Source: Pandoraea oxalativorans (GTDB lineage: Bacteria; Pseudomonadota; Gammaproteobacteria; Burkholderiales; Burkholderiaceae). Taken from it: a stretch of 64,000 bases of DNA. The stretch spans positions 248,001 to 312,000 of the forward strand of contig NZ_CP011253.3 in assembly GCF_000972785.3 (NCBI RefSeq). The letters are read 5' to 3'. This document shows, piece by piece, positions 47,056 through 55,675 of the stretch. The translations under genes were made by a program, and so were the position numbers. Numbering within the stretch: the first letter of the stretch is position 1; every line of letters begins with the position of its first letter. The notes beneath the pieces were generated by a model. That model searched no databases. It was not told the DNA's origin and saw only the letters and a program-made list of their open reading frames with translations.

Positions 47056-48678
47056 TCAGGCCTCCGCACTGCGCCCTTTGAGCGCAAACATGCCCTGCGG
47101 GCGTTTCTGGATGAACAGCACGATCAGGATCAGCACGGCGATCTTCGCAAGCACGGCGCCCCACACGGGTTCGAGCAGCTTGTTGGCGATGCCCAGGCCG
47201 AATGCGCCGACGATCGTCCCCGCGAGTTGACCCACACCGCCCAGCACCACGGCCATGAACGAATCGATGATGTAGCTCTGACCGAGGTCCGGGCCGACGT
47301 TGCCGATCTGTGAGAGTGCGCAGCCGCCGAGACCGGCGATGCCTGCGCCGAAGGCGAAGGCGTAGCTGTCCACGCGACCCGTTTTCACGCCCACGCACGC
47401 GGCCATCGAACGGTTCTGCGTCACAGCGCGAATGAACAGGCCGAGGCGCGTGAGATTGAGTACCGACCACGTGAGCGCCACCACGACCAGCGCGAACGCC
47501 AGAATCACGATTCGGTTGTACGGCAGCATCAGATTCGGCAGCACGGCGACGCCGCCGCTCATCCAGGAGGGATTGATGACCTCGACGTTCTGCGCGCCGA
47601 ACAGCGTGCGCACCGCCTGAATCAGCAACAGGCTGATACCGAACGTGGTGAGCAGCGTCTCCAGCGGACGTCCGTACAAATGCTTGATGACGGTGCGCTC
47701 CAGCACGAAACCGAGCGCGGCCGCGACGACGAACGCAGCGGGCACGGCGGCGACGAGATAGAAGTCGAACGCCCCCGGCAGGAAGCGCTGGAACAGCGTC
47801 TGCACGACATAGGTGGCATACGCGCCGACCATCAGAAACTCGCCGTGCGCCATGTTGATGACGCCAATCAGGCCGTAGGTGATCGCCAGCCCGAGTGCTG
47901 CCAGTAGCAGCACGCTGCCGAGCGACAGACCGGCGAACACCGTGCCGAAGAACTCGCTGCGCCGCTGTGCGGCGGCGAGTTGCGTGAGCGCGATGTCGGC
48001 GGCGCTGCGCACGGTGGCGTCCGGTTCGGCGTACGTGCCGTCGGCCTGCTTCGCGACGATGGGCAGCAGCAGATCGCGCATCTGCGGATCGCCGGCGGCA
48101 GCAATCAGATCGATGGCTTCACGACGCTTCTTCGGATCGGTGTCGTGCAGGGACGATTGCGCCCAGAGTTGATCGAGACGTTTGCGCAATGCCGGATCGG
48201 TTTCCTTCTGACGGGCTTGTTCGATCAGCGTCTTGAATGCGGGCGACGGGTTCTGCAACATCGTGTCGATGGCTTGCGCACGGGCGTCGCGATCGCTCGA
48301 GAGCAGCGCACCGGCGGCAGCAGCCGTCGCAACCTTGGCGCGCAGCACGTTGTTCAGCGTGAGCGACCCGGCGTCGTCGGCCTTGACCGGCGCACCCGTG
48401 ATCGGATCGACGTACTTGTCGTCCTTCTGAATGGCGAGGCGCTCTCCCACGGTCACGGCCGAGTCGTCGGCCAGTGCCTGGAGGAGGGCGGCCGCCTGCG
48501 GCGAACCGTCGGCGGCGAGATGATCGATGGCTTGTGCCTTGGCGTCGAAGTCGTCGCCCGCGAGGGCGGTGAGGTCGGCGTCGGTGACGGCGGCACGTGC
48601 GGGGTGGGAGAGAGTCAGCGCGGCGCCCAGCGAAACCAGGACAAGGGCGGCAGCGGTCCAGCGTCTTATCGTTATCAT
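47056..48678 (-). CDS. urtB: Urea ABC transporter permease UrtB
   Basis: A 540-residue permease with a signal peptide (RRWTAAALVLVSLGAALTL), an exported helical-repeat region of about 200 residues as found in UrtB, then LivH-type helices. ALGLAITYGLIGVINMAHGE and RTLFGAQNVEVINPSWM are diagnostic. The ATG at 48678 has AGAGG 8 bases upstream and is preferred to 48693. Confidence 0.92.
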   Translation of the reverse strand: MITIRRWTAAALVLVSLGAALTLSHPARAAVTDADLTALAGDDFDAKAQAIDHLAADGSPQAAALLQALADDSAVTVGERLAIQKDDKYVDPITGAPVKADDAGSLTLNNVLRAKVATAAAAGALLSSDRDARAQAIDTMLQNPSPAFKTLIEQARQKETDPALRKRLDQLWAQSSLHDTDPKKRREAIDLIAAAGDPQMRDLLLPIVAKQADGTYAEPDATVRSAADIALTQLAAAQRRSEFFGTVFAGLSLGSVLLLAALGLAITYGLIGVINMAHGEFLMVGAYATYVVQTLFQRFLPGAFDFYLVAAVPAAFVVAAALGFVLERTVIKHLYGRPLETLLTTFGISLLLIQAVRTLFGAQNVEVINPSWMSGGVAVLPNLMLPYNRIVILAFALVVVALTWSVLNLTRLGLFIRAVTQNRSMAACVGVKTGRVDSYAFAFGAGIAGLGGCALSQIGNVGPDLGQSYIIDSFMAVVLGGVGQLAGTIVGAFGLGIANKLLEPVWGAVLAKIAVLILIVLFIQKRPQGMFALKGRSAEA

Positions 48679-48740
48679 GCGAAACCTCTGCATGCGCCGG
48701 AGGGCGGTGGGCGGCTCCGGCGCAAGGAATGGAAGGAAGA

Positions 48741-49997
48741 TCAGACCTTGTCGGGCTTGCCTTCGTTACCCGCGATGAACGGGCTCCACGGCTGGGCACG
48801 CACCGGCGCCTTCGTCTTCCACACCACGTTGAACTGACCGTCCGGGCGGATTTCGCCGATCATCACCGGCTTGTGCAGGTGGTGATTGCCGTCCATGACC
48901 ATGTCGAAGCCGTCCGGCGACTTGTACGTCTGGCCGATCATGGCGGTGCGCACCTTGTCGACATCGACGCTGCCCGCCTTCTCGACGGCCTGCTTCCACA
49001 TATGCATGCCCACGAACGTCGCTTCCATCGGATCGTTCGTCACGCGCTTGTCGCCGCCGGGCAGGCCCTTGGCCTTCACGTACGCGAACCATTCCTTCTT
49101 GAACGCTTCGTTGGTCGGATTCTTGACCGACATGAAGTAGTTCCACGCGGCCAGATGCCCCACGAGCGGCTTGGTGTCGATGCCACGCAGTTCCTCTTCG
49201 CCCACGGAGAATGCGACGACCGGCACGTCCGTCGCCTTGATGCCCTGATTGCCGAGTTCCTTGTAGAACGGCACGTTCGAATCGCCGTTGATCGTGGAGA
49301 TGACGGTGGTCTTGCCGCCCTGCGCGAACTGTTTGATGTTCGCGACGATGGTCTGGTAGTCGCTATGACCGAACGGCGTGTAGACCTCCTGAATGTCCTT
49401 GTCGGCGACGCCCTTCGAGTGCAGGAAAGCACGCAGGATCTTGTTGGTCGTGCGCGGATAGACGTAATCGGTGCCGAGCAGGAAGAAGCGTTTGGCGCTG
49501 CCGCCCTCCTTGCCCATCAGATACTCGACTGCCGGGATCGCCTGCTGATTCGGAGCAGCGCCCGTATAGAAGACGTTCTTCGACATCTCTTCGCCTTCGT
49601 ACTGCACGGGGTAATAGAGCAGGCCGTTGAGTTCTTCGAAGACAGGCAGCACCGACTTGCGCGACACCGACGTCCAGCAGCCGAAGACGGCGGCGACTTT
49701 GTCCTTGGTGAGCAACTGGCGGGCTTTCTCGGCGAAGAGCGGCCAGTTCGAGGCGGGGTCGACGACCACGGCTTCGAGCGGTCGGCCCATCACGCCGCCT
49801 TTGGCGTTGATGTCGGCAATGGTCATGAGGGCGACGTCCTTGAGCGACGTCTCCGAGATGGCCATCGTGCCCGAGAGCGAATGCAGGATACCGATCTTGA
49901 TGGGCTGCTTGCTCTGCGCGAACAAGTTGGGCGCCATGCCGGTGAGCGATGCGGCGCCCGAGAGGGCCGCCATCTGGAGTAGCGTGCGTCGTTTCAT
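48741..49997 (-). CDS. urtA: Urea ABC transporter periplasmic binding protein UrtA
   Basis: A 418-residue urea-binding protein. MKRRTLLQMAALSGAASLTG has a twin-arginine and hydrophobic stretch, so Tat export is possible. IKIGILHSLSGTMAISETSL, FGCWTSVSRKSVLPVFEE, GLLYYPVQYEGEEMSKN and NDPMEATFVGMHMWKQAVE are UrtA landmarks. It heads urtABCDE-ureD. A ribosome site AAAGGGGAAG and the 19-base shared motif lie directly upstream. Confidence 0.94.
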   Translation of the reverse strand: MKRRTLLQMAALSGAASLTGMAPNLFAQSKQPIKIGILHSLSGTMAISETSLKDVALMTIADINAKGGVMGRPLEAVVVDPASNWPLFAEKARQLLTKDKVAAVFGCWTSVSRKSVLPVFEELNGLLYYPVQYEGEEMSKNVFYTGAAPNQQAIPAVEYLMGKEGGSAKRFFLLGTDYVYPRTTNKILRAFLHSKGVADKDIQEVYTPFGHSDYQTIVANIKQFAQGGKTTVISTINGDSNVPFYKELGNQGIKATDVPVVAFSVGEEELRGIDTKPLVGHLAAWNYFMSVKNPTNEAFKKEWFAYVKAKGLPGGDKRVTNDPMEATFVGMHMWKQAVEKAGSVDVDKVRTAMIGQTYKSPDGFDMVMDGNHHLHKPVMIGEIRPDGQFNVVWKTKAPVRAQPWSPFIAGNEGKPDKV

Positions 49998-50016
49998 GGT
50001 ACGTCTTCCCCTTTCC

Positions 50017-50035
50017 TGGTTAGACCGGTCGATCC
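50017..50035 (-). promoter_or_regulatory. 19-bp shared motif, urtA copy
   Basis: TGGTTAGACCGGTCGATCC, 20-38 bases upstream of the urtA start and matching the motif at 43212-43230 in 17 of 19 positions. Overlapping it is the dyad ACCGG-N5-CCGGT on the minus strand. So near the start codon it would fit a repressor or a site overlapping the leader. Confidence 0.5.
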
Positions 50036-50047
50036 GGTATCGGGGAA

Positions 50048-50467
50048 TTAACGCAAGGGTCGTGCCAGCGCCCTGCCACTATGTGCCATCACGTGCCGAA
50101 GCGTGCGGATGGCGGGCGGATGGCGTGGGCACGGGAGACGGAAGATAGATGCGCAGAAGGCCCGCTGTGAGCGCGAGACACAGTGGTGCGACGGCGCGCC
50201 GTATTGGTGCGCACCGATTTGGCGCGCGAACATGTCCGTTCGCGCGCCGGGGGGGCAGGCTTTGCGTGGCGACGCTACTGGTGGTGTGCCGTCATGAAAA
50301 AGGGATGTCAGAAGCGATCGAAGTTCTGCCGAATCGGCGTGCTTGTGAACCGTGACCGCATGCTGCACGGCCGCCTCCAGCAATTCGCTTTCGGAGTCTG
50401 CGCAAAGCGCGACCGAACAGTTCATTTCGCTGGGGAATTCCCGGCAATCGATGAATTTGCGAGCCAT
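50048..50467 (-). CDS. DUF1059-type small protein with an atypical C-terminal extension
   Basis: A 139-residue reading frame whose first 64 residues are a DUF1059-type domain: MARKFIDCREFPSEMNCSVA, then DSESELLEAAVQHAVTVHK. Such proteins are usually about 60-70 residues, function unknown. Here the frame continues for about 70 further residues rich in Pro, Arg and Cys that look like read-through of noncoding sequence. The natural stop may have been lost, or the annotated end may be wrong. GAGAGC lies a few bases before the ATG. Confidence 0.65.
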   Translation of the reverse strand: MARKFIDCREFPSEMNCSVALCADSESELLEAAVQHAVTVHKHADSAELRSLLTSLFHDGTPPVASPRKACPPGARTDMFARQIGAHQYGAPSHHCVSRSQRAFCASIFRLPCPRHPPAIRTLRHVMAHSGRALARPLR

Positions 50468-50728
50468 GATGCTCTCCTCGCACAAACGGACCGATGACGC
50501 ATGCATGAACCACCGCGTGCGCTGAACGCCACCCGAAGGGGTTAAAAAAGTATAGGCCGCAGGCAGTGAGATGACAGTAACGAGACCTGTTCTCGGGGGG
50601 GCGAGTCGCGTGTCAGGTACGCACGGCAGATCGATGCGCGGGAATGCCCCGCCGGAGGGCGTCCGGCATGCCGCTCTGGCATTTTTTGATGCATGATTGG
50701 CATTCGTGCCAAATAGGCTGACGGCAAG

Positions 50729-52030
50729 ATGACGGCGACTGAAGACTTCTCACTCACTCGACATCACACCATGACCGATACCGTTGCCGGGCGCTCCGCG
50801 CCACCTTCCGACCCTGCCGAGCACCAGCGCCGTCGACTGGGCCGACGCTACGCGGCCGTACTCGCGGCCTGTCAGGCGCTCTATACGGCGGCGTTGTCCG
50901 TCGACCTGACGCTGACCGGCCTCGTCGGCTACATGCTGGCGTCCGACAAGGGGTATGCGACGCTGCCGTTCTCGCTCATTACCGTCGCGTCGGCGATCAC
51001 GACGATCTTCGCGTCGATGCTGATTCAGCGCTTCGGCCAGCGGCTCGGCTTCGCGCTTGGCGCGTTGTTCGGCACTGTGGGGGGGCTTGTGTCGGTCATG
51101 GCGATTTACGAGAAGCACTTCGCGATGTTCTGCGCGGGGACGGCTTGCGTGGGCGTGTTTCAGGCGTTTGCGCGTTACTACCGGCTGGCGGCGGCGGACG
51201 TCGTGCCGGTCGAAGACAAACCGCGCGCCATCTCCGTCGTGCTCACGGGCGGCGTGTTGGCTGCCGTGATCGGACCGGCGCTCGCAGCGGGCAGCAAAGA
51301 CTGGCTCGCACCGGTGACGTTCGCCGGTTCGTATCTCGTCGTGACGATTCTCTCGGGCATCTCGTTGCTGCTACTCGTCGGCTTCCTGCGCGACTTGCCG
51401 GTGCACGCAGCGGGCGGTGGGGCGGAGCTTCCGGCGCGCGCGCTCGGCGAAATCATGCGGCAGCCGATTTATGTGGCGGCGCTGGCCAACAATCTGATCG
51501 GCTTCATGGTGATGATGTTCGTGATGACGGCGACACCGATTGCCGCCGTCGCGTGCGGCCACAGCATCGACGACGGCGCACACATCATCGAGTGGCATCT
51601 GGTCGGCATGTACGCGCCGTCGTTCTTCTCGGGTCATCTCGTGAAGCGTTGGGGCGTGGTGCCGGTACTGCTGCTCGGTATCGGTATGTCGGCGCTGTGC
51701 GGTGTGCTCGCGTTGATGTCGACGAGTCTCGCGTACTTCTATGCGGCGCTGGCGTTTCTCGGCGTCGGCTGGAACTTCATGTTCGTGGGCGGCACTACGT
51801 TGCTCACGATGTCGTACCGTCCGGCCGAGCGCGCGCGTGCGCAGGCGGCGAACGAGTTCATCACCTTTGCGGGCACTGCGCTGGCGAGTCTGTTCGCGGG
51901 GCAATTGCTGGCGCGTTTCGGCTGGGCCACGATCAATCAGGCGACGTTCCCGTTGCTCGCGATCGCGGCGCTTGCGACCGTGTGGTACGCCGTCGATGCG
52001 AAGCGCCGTCCGGCGCATGCGACGGCTTGA
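50729..52030 (+). CDS. MFS transporter
   Basis: A 12-helix MFS permease of 433 residues from the ATG at 50729 (419 from 50771, which is equally likely; neither has a strong ribosome site). An N-terminal cytoplasmic tail precedes AACQALYTAALSVDLTLTGLV; motif A appears as LIQRFGQRLGFALGALFG. Two final helices follow AQAANEFITFAGTALASL. The substrate is unknown. The next gene, a GlxA-type regulator, starts 27 bases downstream on the same strand and may control it. Confidence 0.8.
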   Translation: MTATEDFSLTRHHTMTDTVAGRSAPPSDPAEHQRRRLGRRYAAVLAACQALYTAALSVDLTLTGLVGYMLASDKGYATLPFSLITVASAITTIFASMLIQRFGQRLGFALGALFGTVGGLVSVMAIYEKHFAMFCAGTACVGVFQAFARYYRLAAADVVPVEDKPRAISVVLTGGVLAAVIGPALAAGSKDWLAPVTFAGSYLVVTILSGISLLLLVGFLRDLPVHAAGGGAELPARALGEIMRQPIYVAALANNLIGFMVMMFVMTATPIAAVACGHSIDDGAHIIEWHLVGMYAPSFFSGHLVKRWGVVPVLLLGIGMSALCGVLALMSTSLAYFYAALAFLGVGWNFMFVGGTTLLTMSYRPAERARAQAANEFITFAGTALASLFAGQLLARFGWATINQATFPLLAIAALATVWYAVDAKRRPAHATA

Positions 52031-52057
52031 TGTTGAGATATCGACTGACCGTTCATC

Positions 52058-53038
52058 ATGAGCCAACCTCGCCTCGTCGCCTTTCTTCTCGTGCCGCCGT
52101 TCGTTCTGCTGGATCTGGCGGGACCGCTCGACGCGTTTCACGCCGTCATCCGCAACTTCACGGAGCGGGGGCAGGACGCGCCCTACAAGACGGTGGTCGT
52201 GTCGGAGCACGGCGGACCGGTGGAGACGGGGTCGGGCATTACGCTGCACACGGAGCCGATGCGGGCGTTGGACGCGATGCACGTCGACACGCTGGTGGCA
52301 GTAGGCGGTGCGGTGGCGCATCGTCCGGCGGTGCCGGGGCCGGTGGGTGACTGGTTACGTGATTACGCACCGCGCGTGAGGCGCGTGTGTTCGGTGTGCG
52401 TGGGCGCGTTCGTACTGGCTTCGGCGGGGCTGCTCAATGGACGGCGTGCTACGACGCACTGGCTGGATACGGCGATGTTGCAGGCGTGCTATCCGGAGGT
52501 GCTGGTCGAGTCCGATCCGATATATGTGCGTGAGGATCCGGTGTGGACGTCGGCCGGGATTACGGCGGGCATCGATCTCGGACTGGCGTTGATCGAAGAC
52601 GATTGCGGCGTGGATGTGGCGTTACAAGCGGCGCGTCGGCTGGTGGTGTTTCTCAAGCGTGCGGGCGGGCAGTCGCAGTTCAGTCCGCCGTTGCAGGAGC
52701 AGGTGGCGGCAGGCGCGCCGTTCGGCGATCTGCATGCGTGGATGTCCGAGCGGCTGGACGGCGATCTGTCGGTGATGCGGCTGGCGGAGCAGGCGAACAT
52801 GAGCCCCCGGACGTTCGCCCGAAGCTATCTCGCGCGCACGGGATCGACACCTGCGAAGGCGGTGGAGCGCATGCGTCTGGAGGCGGCGCGCTTCGCGTTG
52901 CTCGATTCGGATGCGTCGCTCAAACGCATCGCCGCACGCGTCGGTTTCGGCGACGAACAGAACCTGCGCCGCGCGTTTCAACGTCAGTATGGTGTGACGC
53001 CTGTGGCGTATCGGGAGCGGTTTGGGCTTAGCGTCTGA
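52058..53038 (+). CDS. GlxA-family transcriptional regulator (DJ-1/PfpI plus AraC HTH)
   Basis: A 326-residue regulator. The N-terminal half is a DJ-1/PfpI-type domain with the nucleophile-like Cys in SVCVGAFVLASAG near residue 114; the C-terminal third is an AraC-type double HTH (LAEQANMSPRTFARSYLARTG and IAARVGFGDEQNLRRAFQRQ). Members such as GlxA and GbdR-like proteins sense small nitrogen compounds. The gene follows the MFS gene closely. It marks the left edge of the RiPP cluster. Confidence 0.84.
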   Translation: MSQPRLVAFLLVPPFVLLDLAGPLDAFHAVIRNFTERGQDAPYKTVVVSEHGGPVETGSGITLHTEPMRALDAMHVDTLVAVGGAVAHRPAVPGPVGDWLRDYAPRVRRVCSVCVGAFVLASAGLLNGRRATTHWLDTAMLQACYPEVLVESDPIYVREDPVWTSAGITAGIDLGLALIEDDCGVDVALQAARRLVVFLKRAGGQSQFSPPLQEQVAAGAPFGDLHAWMSERLDGDLSVMRLAEQANMSPRTFARSYLARTGSTPAKAVERMRLEAARFALLDSDASLKRIAARVGFGDEQNLRRAFQRQYGVTPVAYRERFGLSV

Positions 53039-53126
53039 CCTCCCCGCATTCCGTCTTTTCTCTTCCTCCCTTGCCATGCGAAGCAACGTGCTTCGCGCTG
53101 CGCTAGCATTTTTCGGAATTCTCTGA

Positions 53127-53155
53127 TTTCAATCTAAACCTCTCTCGGTTAATAC
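53127..53155 (+). promoter_or_regulatory. Possible promoter of the RiPP cluster
   Basis: TTTCAA (53127-53132) and TAATAC (53150-53155) with a 17-base gap form a moderate sigma70-like promoter in the A+T-rich gap after the GlxA gene. A transcript would start about 110 bases before the precursor gene. Confidence 0.4.
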
Positions 53156-53274
53156 TCTTCGTCACCCGCACGTCATGCCAATCTGGCTCATCTGCACGGC
53201 GAGACGTGGGGCGTCTTGTTGACGTCCCCGCCATCAACGAGACGAATTTCCGGCGGGATTCAAGGAGATTTCTC

Positions 53275-53433
53275 ATGACTACGAAGGCATTCATCGAGCA
53301 ACTGGCCAAAAAGCAGAAGGCCGCGAATGAAGCAGGTTCGATCAAGGAAATTCCGGCCAGCGAACTTGAACGGATCTCAGGCGCACGCGGTGGCAACGTG
53401 TTCGTGAATGCGACATGGAGCCGCGCCATGTAA
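53275..53433 (+). CDS. RiPP precursor peptide, XyeA/triceptide-like
   Basis: A 52-residue peptide. AAGGAGA six bases upstream of the ATG at 53275 makes it a real gene. The leader is a charged helix (FIEQLAKKQKAANEAG) ending in the classic export signal ELERISGARGG. The 12 residues after GG, NVFVNATWSRAM, hold two aromatic-X-X triads, Phe-Val-Asn (43-45) and Trp-Ser-Arg (48-50). These are the positions joined by radical SAM enzymes as three-residue cyclophanes in the XYE/triceptide families. Either GG (39-40) or Gly-Ala (36-37) may be the cleavage site. The cognate modifying enzyme starts 72 bases downstream. Confidence 0.85.
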   Translation: MTTKAFIEQLAKKQKAANEAGSIKEIPASELERISGARGGNVFVNATWSRAM

Positions 53434-53457
53434 GGCGACGGTCTGATTCGTTCGAAA

Positions 53458-53489
53458 CGGGGCGCGCGCCCATTGGCGCGTGCCCGTTT
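53458..53489 (+). terminator. Hairpin with T-tract between the precursor and radical SAM genes
   Basis: CGGG and CGCGCC in the 5' arm (from 53458) pair with GGCGCG and CCCG in the 3' arm, giving an interrupted stem of about 10 bp, followed by TTTT (53487-53490). It is 25 bases after the precursor stop. It looks like a partial terminator that would give more precursor mRNA than enzyme mRNA, common in RiPP operons. Confidence 0.6.
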
Positions 53490-53504
53490 TCAGGGGGAGG
53501 AGGT

Positions 53505-54674
53505 ATGAAACAGTACGTCGAAGTGATCTTGAAGGTCTCGGAGCGCTGCAATATCGATTGCAAGTATTGCTACTTCTTCAACAAGGAAAACAAGGACTAC
53601 GCGTCGAATCCGCCCTATATGACGCAACAGACGGCGGAGGACTTCGTCACGTTCCTGAGGTCGTCTCCGAACCTTCGTGAGACTACATTCCAGATCGACC
53701 TTCACGGAGGCGAGCCGTTGATGATGAAGCGTGAACGTTTCGAAGCCCTCGTGACGACCCTGAAGAATGGATTGAGCGACGCCGAGTCGGTGCAGTTCAC
53801 CGTGCAGACCAATGCCATGCTCGTCGACGAAGCGTGGCTCGACTTATTCTCGCGACTGGGGGTATACATCGGTGTGAGCATCGACGGCCCGAAGATCTAT
53901 CACGACGAGAATCGCGTCGATAAGCAGGGAATGGGGACCTATGACCGTACTGTGGAGAAGATCGCGTTGATCAAGGCTGCTGCCGATACGGGACTCATTT
54001 CGGGATTTGGAGCAATCTGCGTCATGAATCCCAAGTTCGATGCGCGGCTGGTCTACGACACGTTGACACGCACGTTGGGAATCTACAATCTTCAGTTTCT
54101 GTTGCCGGACGAGTCGCACGATTCTGTCCGCACCGCCGATGTGATGGCGCTCAAATGGTTCACGCAGGCGCTCTTCGATTGCTGGGCGGACGATCCCCGG
54201 GGGACTGTTCGCATTCGCTCAATCGATCGGATGCTCGATGCGATTCTCGCCGACGAACCGCGCAAGGATGTCATCTGGCGGGACGCGAGAAGCAGCGTTG
54301 TGTTCACGTTGTCGAGCGGTGGCGACATCGGACATGACGATACGTTGAGAAACGTCATTCCGGACGTTTTCTACGCACGCATGAACGTCGCATCGTCCAC
54401 GTTCTCAGAATTCCTGGCCTGGCACGCGACCGTCAGCGCGATGCTCGCACGCCGAACCACGGCCGTGGCCTGCCGTACGTGCCTGTGGCGTGAAATCTGC
54501 GAAATCGCCACCCGTTCCGACACGCCCCTGCATCGCTGCAAGAATGGGGTTGCAGACCAGCACACCGTCTATTGCGAATGCCTGAAGGCGAACTACGAGA
54601 AGGGCGCGGAATATCTTGCACTGAGCGGGGTTGCGATTGAGGAGATCAGCCGAAATTTCGTGGAGGTCGACTGA
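53505..54674 (+). CDS. Radical SAM/SPASM peptide maturase, XyeB-like cyclophane synthase
   Basis: A 389-residue radical SAM enzyme. GGGGGAGGAGG precedes the ATG at 53505. The cluster-binding Cys are C15, C19 and C22 in RCNIDCKYCYFF, and the SAM motif is DLHGGEPLMM. A SPASM-type C-terminus carries Cys at about 323, 326, 332, 345, 357 and 359 (ACRTCLWREIC and YCEC), for auxiliary iron-sulphur clusters. The size, the start VEVILKVSERCNIDC and the small GG-leader precursor next door fit the cyclophane-forming maturases. Predicted reaction: aryl-carbon to beta-carbon bonds within FVN and WSR. The protease gene starts directly after the stop. Confidence 0.86.
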   Translation: MKQYVEVILKVSERCNIDCKYCYFFNKENKDYASNPPYMTQQTAEDFVTFLRSSPNLRETTFQIDLHGGEPLMMKRERFEALVTTLKNGLSDAESVQFTVQTNAMLVDEAWLDLFSRLGVYIGVSIDGPKIYHDENRVDKQGMGTYDRTVEKIALIKAAADTGLISGFGAICVMNPKFDARLVYDTLTRTLGIYNLQFLLPDESHDSVRTADVMALKWFTQALFDCWADDPRGTVRIRSIDRMLDAILADEPRKDVIWRDARSSVVFTLSSGGDIGHDDTLRNVIPDVFYARMNVASSTFSEFLAWHATVSAMLARRTTAVACRTCLWREICEIATRSDTPLHRCKNGVADQHTVYCECLKANYEKGAEYLALSGVAIEEISRNFVEVD

Positions 54675-55627
54675 ATGAAGGCACTTCATCGCATCAGACG
54701 CATTGTTTGGGTGGCCGTTGCGGCGTTGGCAATTTTCGGCGCGGCACGCGCTCACGCCCGGGTACATCAGTGCAGCGCCGCGTGGCCGGAAGTTGCACCG
54801 GTGTTCGCTGCGACGGTTCAGTACGGCGATCCAGAACAGAAGACTGACCCGTATATCGACGTGCTGGTGAACGATAGGTCGGCGAAGATGTTGCTCGATA
54901 CCGGCTCCAATGCCCATGTATTGTGGGACACACGCCTGCTGGATAGCGCCTCCCTGCCGACTGGCGAATCATTGCAAACGCTCGACGCCATTGCATCGGC
55001 CACAAAGGCGAGCAACGTCATGCTTTCGCTTACCGACGGGGCGAATCGACAGCATCTCCAGAGGTTCTATGTGATCGACGAAACGCCGTTGATGGCACTG
55101 GGTTACTCGGGCATTGTCAGTCCACAGTTTCTGGCGCAAGAAAAAGTTTCGCTCATCGACTTCAAGGACGACTGCTTCTTCGTCAGCGAGCGGTTCGATC
55201 CCGGCGGCGCAGGCCGATACCGGCTCGATGTGCTTGGCGAAATCCCCAATCCTCACCGTGTCATGGCGATTCCGCTCGGCGTTCGGGGGGACGGGTTCCC
55301 GTAGTTGTCGATTCCGGAGCCTTTCGGACGACTCTGCTCGAAAGTCTCGTGTTGAAGGCCCCTCTGGGGGCGCAACGTACGAAACAACTGGATTTGCTGG
55401 GAAACATCGTGCCGAACGCAGGGCAAACCCGTCTGGTGGACCTTACGGTGAACGGGCGACACATTGATGCGCATCCGGTTGTCCCCGTGCCTGCAATGTC
55501 GGAGAAAGGCGTCGTGACGTTCGGCGCTATCGGCATGGACGTGCTCCGGGAGCGTGTCATTTTTCACGACGGAGATCGCCATCGCTTTGTGTTCATCGAG
55601 AAGGCGACGGAAACGGAGTTGAATTGA
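54675..55627 (+). CDS. Two-lobed aspartyl protease-like protein, frame broken at a G6 tract
   Basis: An exported protein (signal peptide VWVAVAALAIFGAARAHA) with the retropepsin/pepsin motif MLLDTGSNAHV (Asp75) in the first frame, which stops at 55304. A second frame, shifted by -1 and entered at GGGGGG (55285-55290), continues with VVVDSGAFRTTLLESLV, a second catalytic D-S-G motif, and runs to 55627. Together they make about 317 residues with two Asp motifs, a complete pepsin-like pair. Either one G is missing (mutation or read error) or ribosomes slip. A pepsin-like or XyeC-type role in peptide maturation is inferred. The gene starts directly after the radical SAM stop. Confidence 0.75.
55285..55290 (+). 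other. G6 homopolymer at the frame break
   Basis: Six consecutive G followed by A. In the zero frame the codons are CGG GGG GAC and a stop follows four codons later (TAG 55302-55304). A -1 shift at GGG restores VVVDSGAF. The tract is short for phase variation but is a common place for both homopolymer read errors and ribosomal slippage. Confidence 0.7.
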
Positions 55628-55675
55628 TGTCGCTCGCATGTCTCCGTCTCGTTCACTTCCTTTGCCCCCGCTGCC

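Noticed and set aside
53103..53429. A 108-codon minus-strand frame over the RiPP precursor
   Set aside because: It has no ribosome site and no similarity I recognise. The plus-strand precursor has an AAGGAGA site, a leader motif and a matching enzyme gene.
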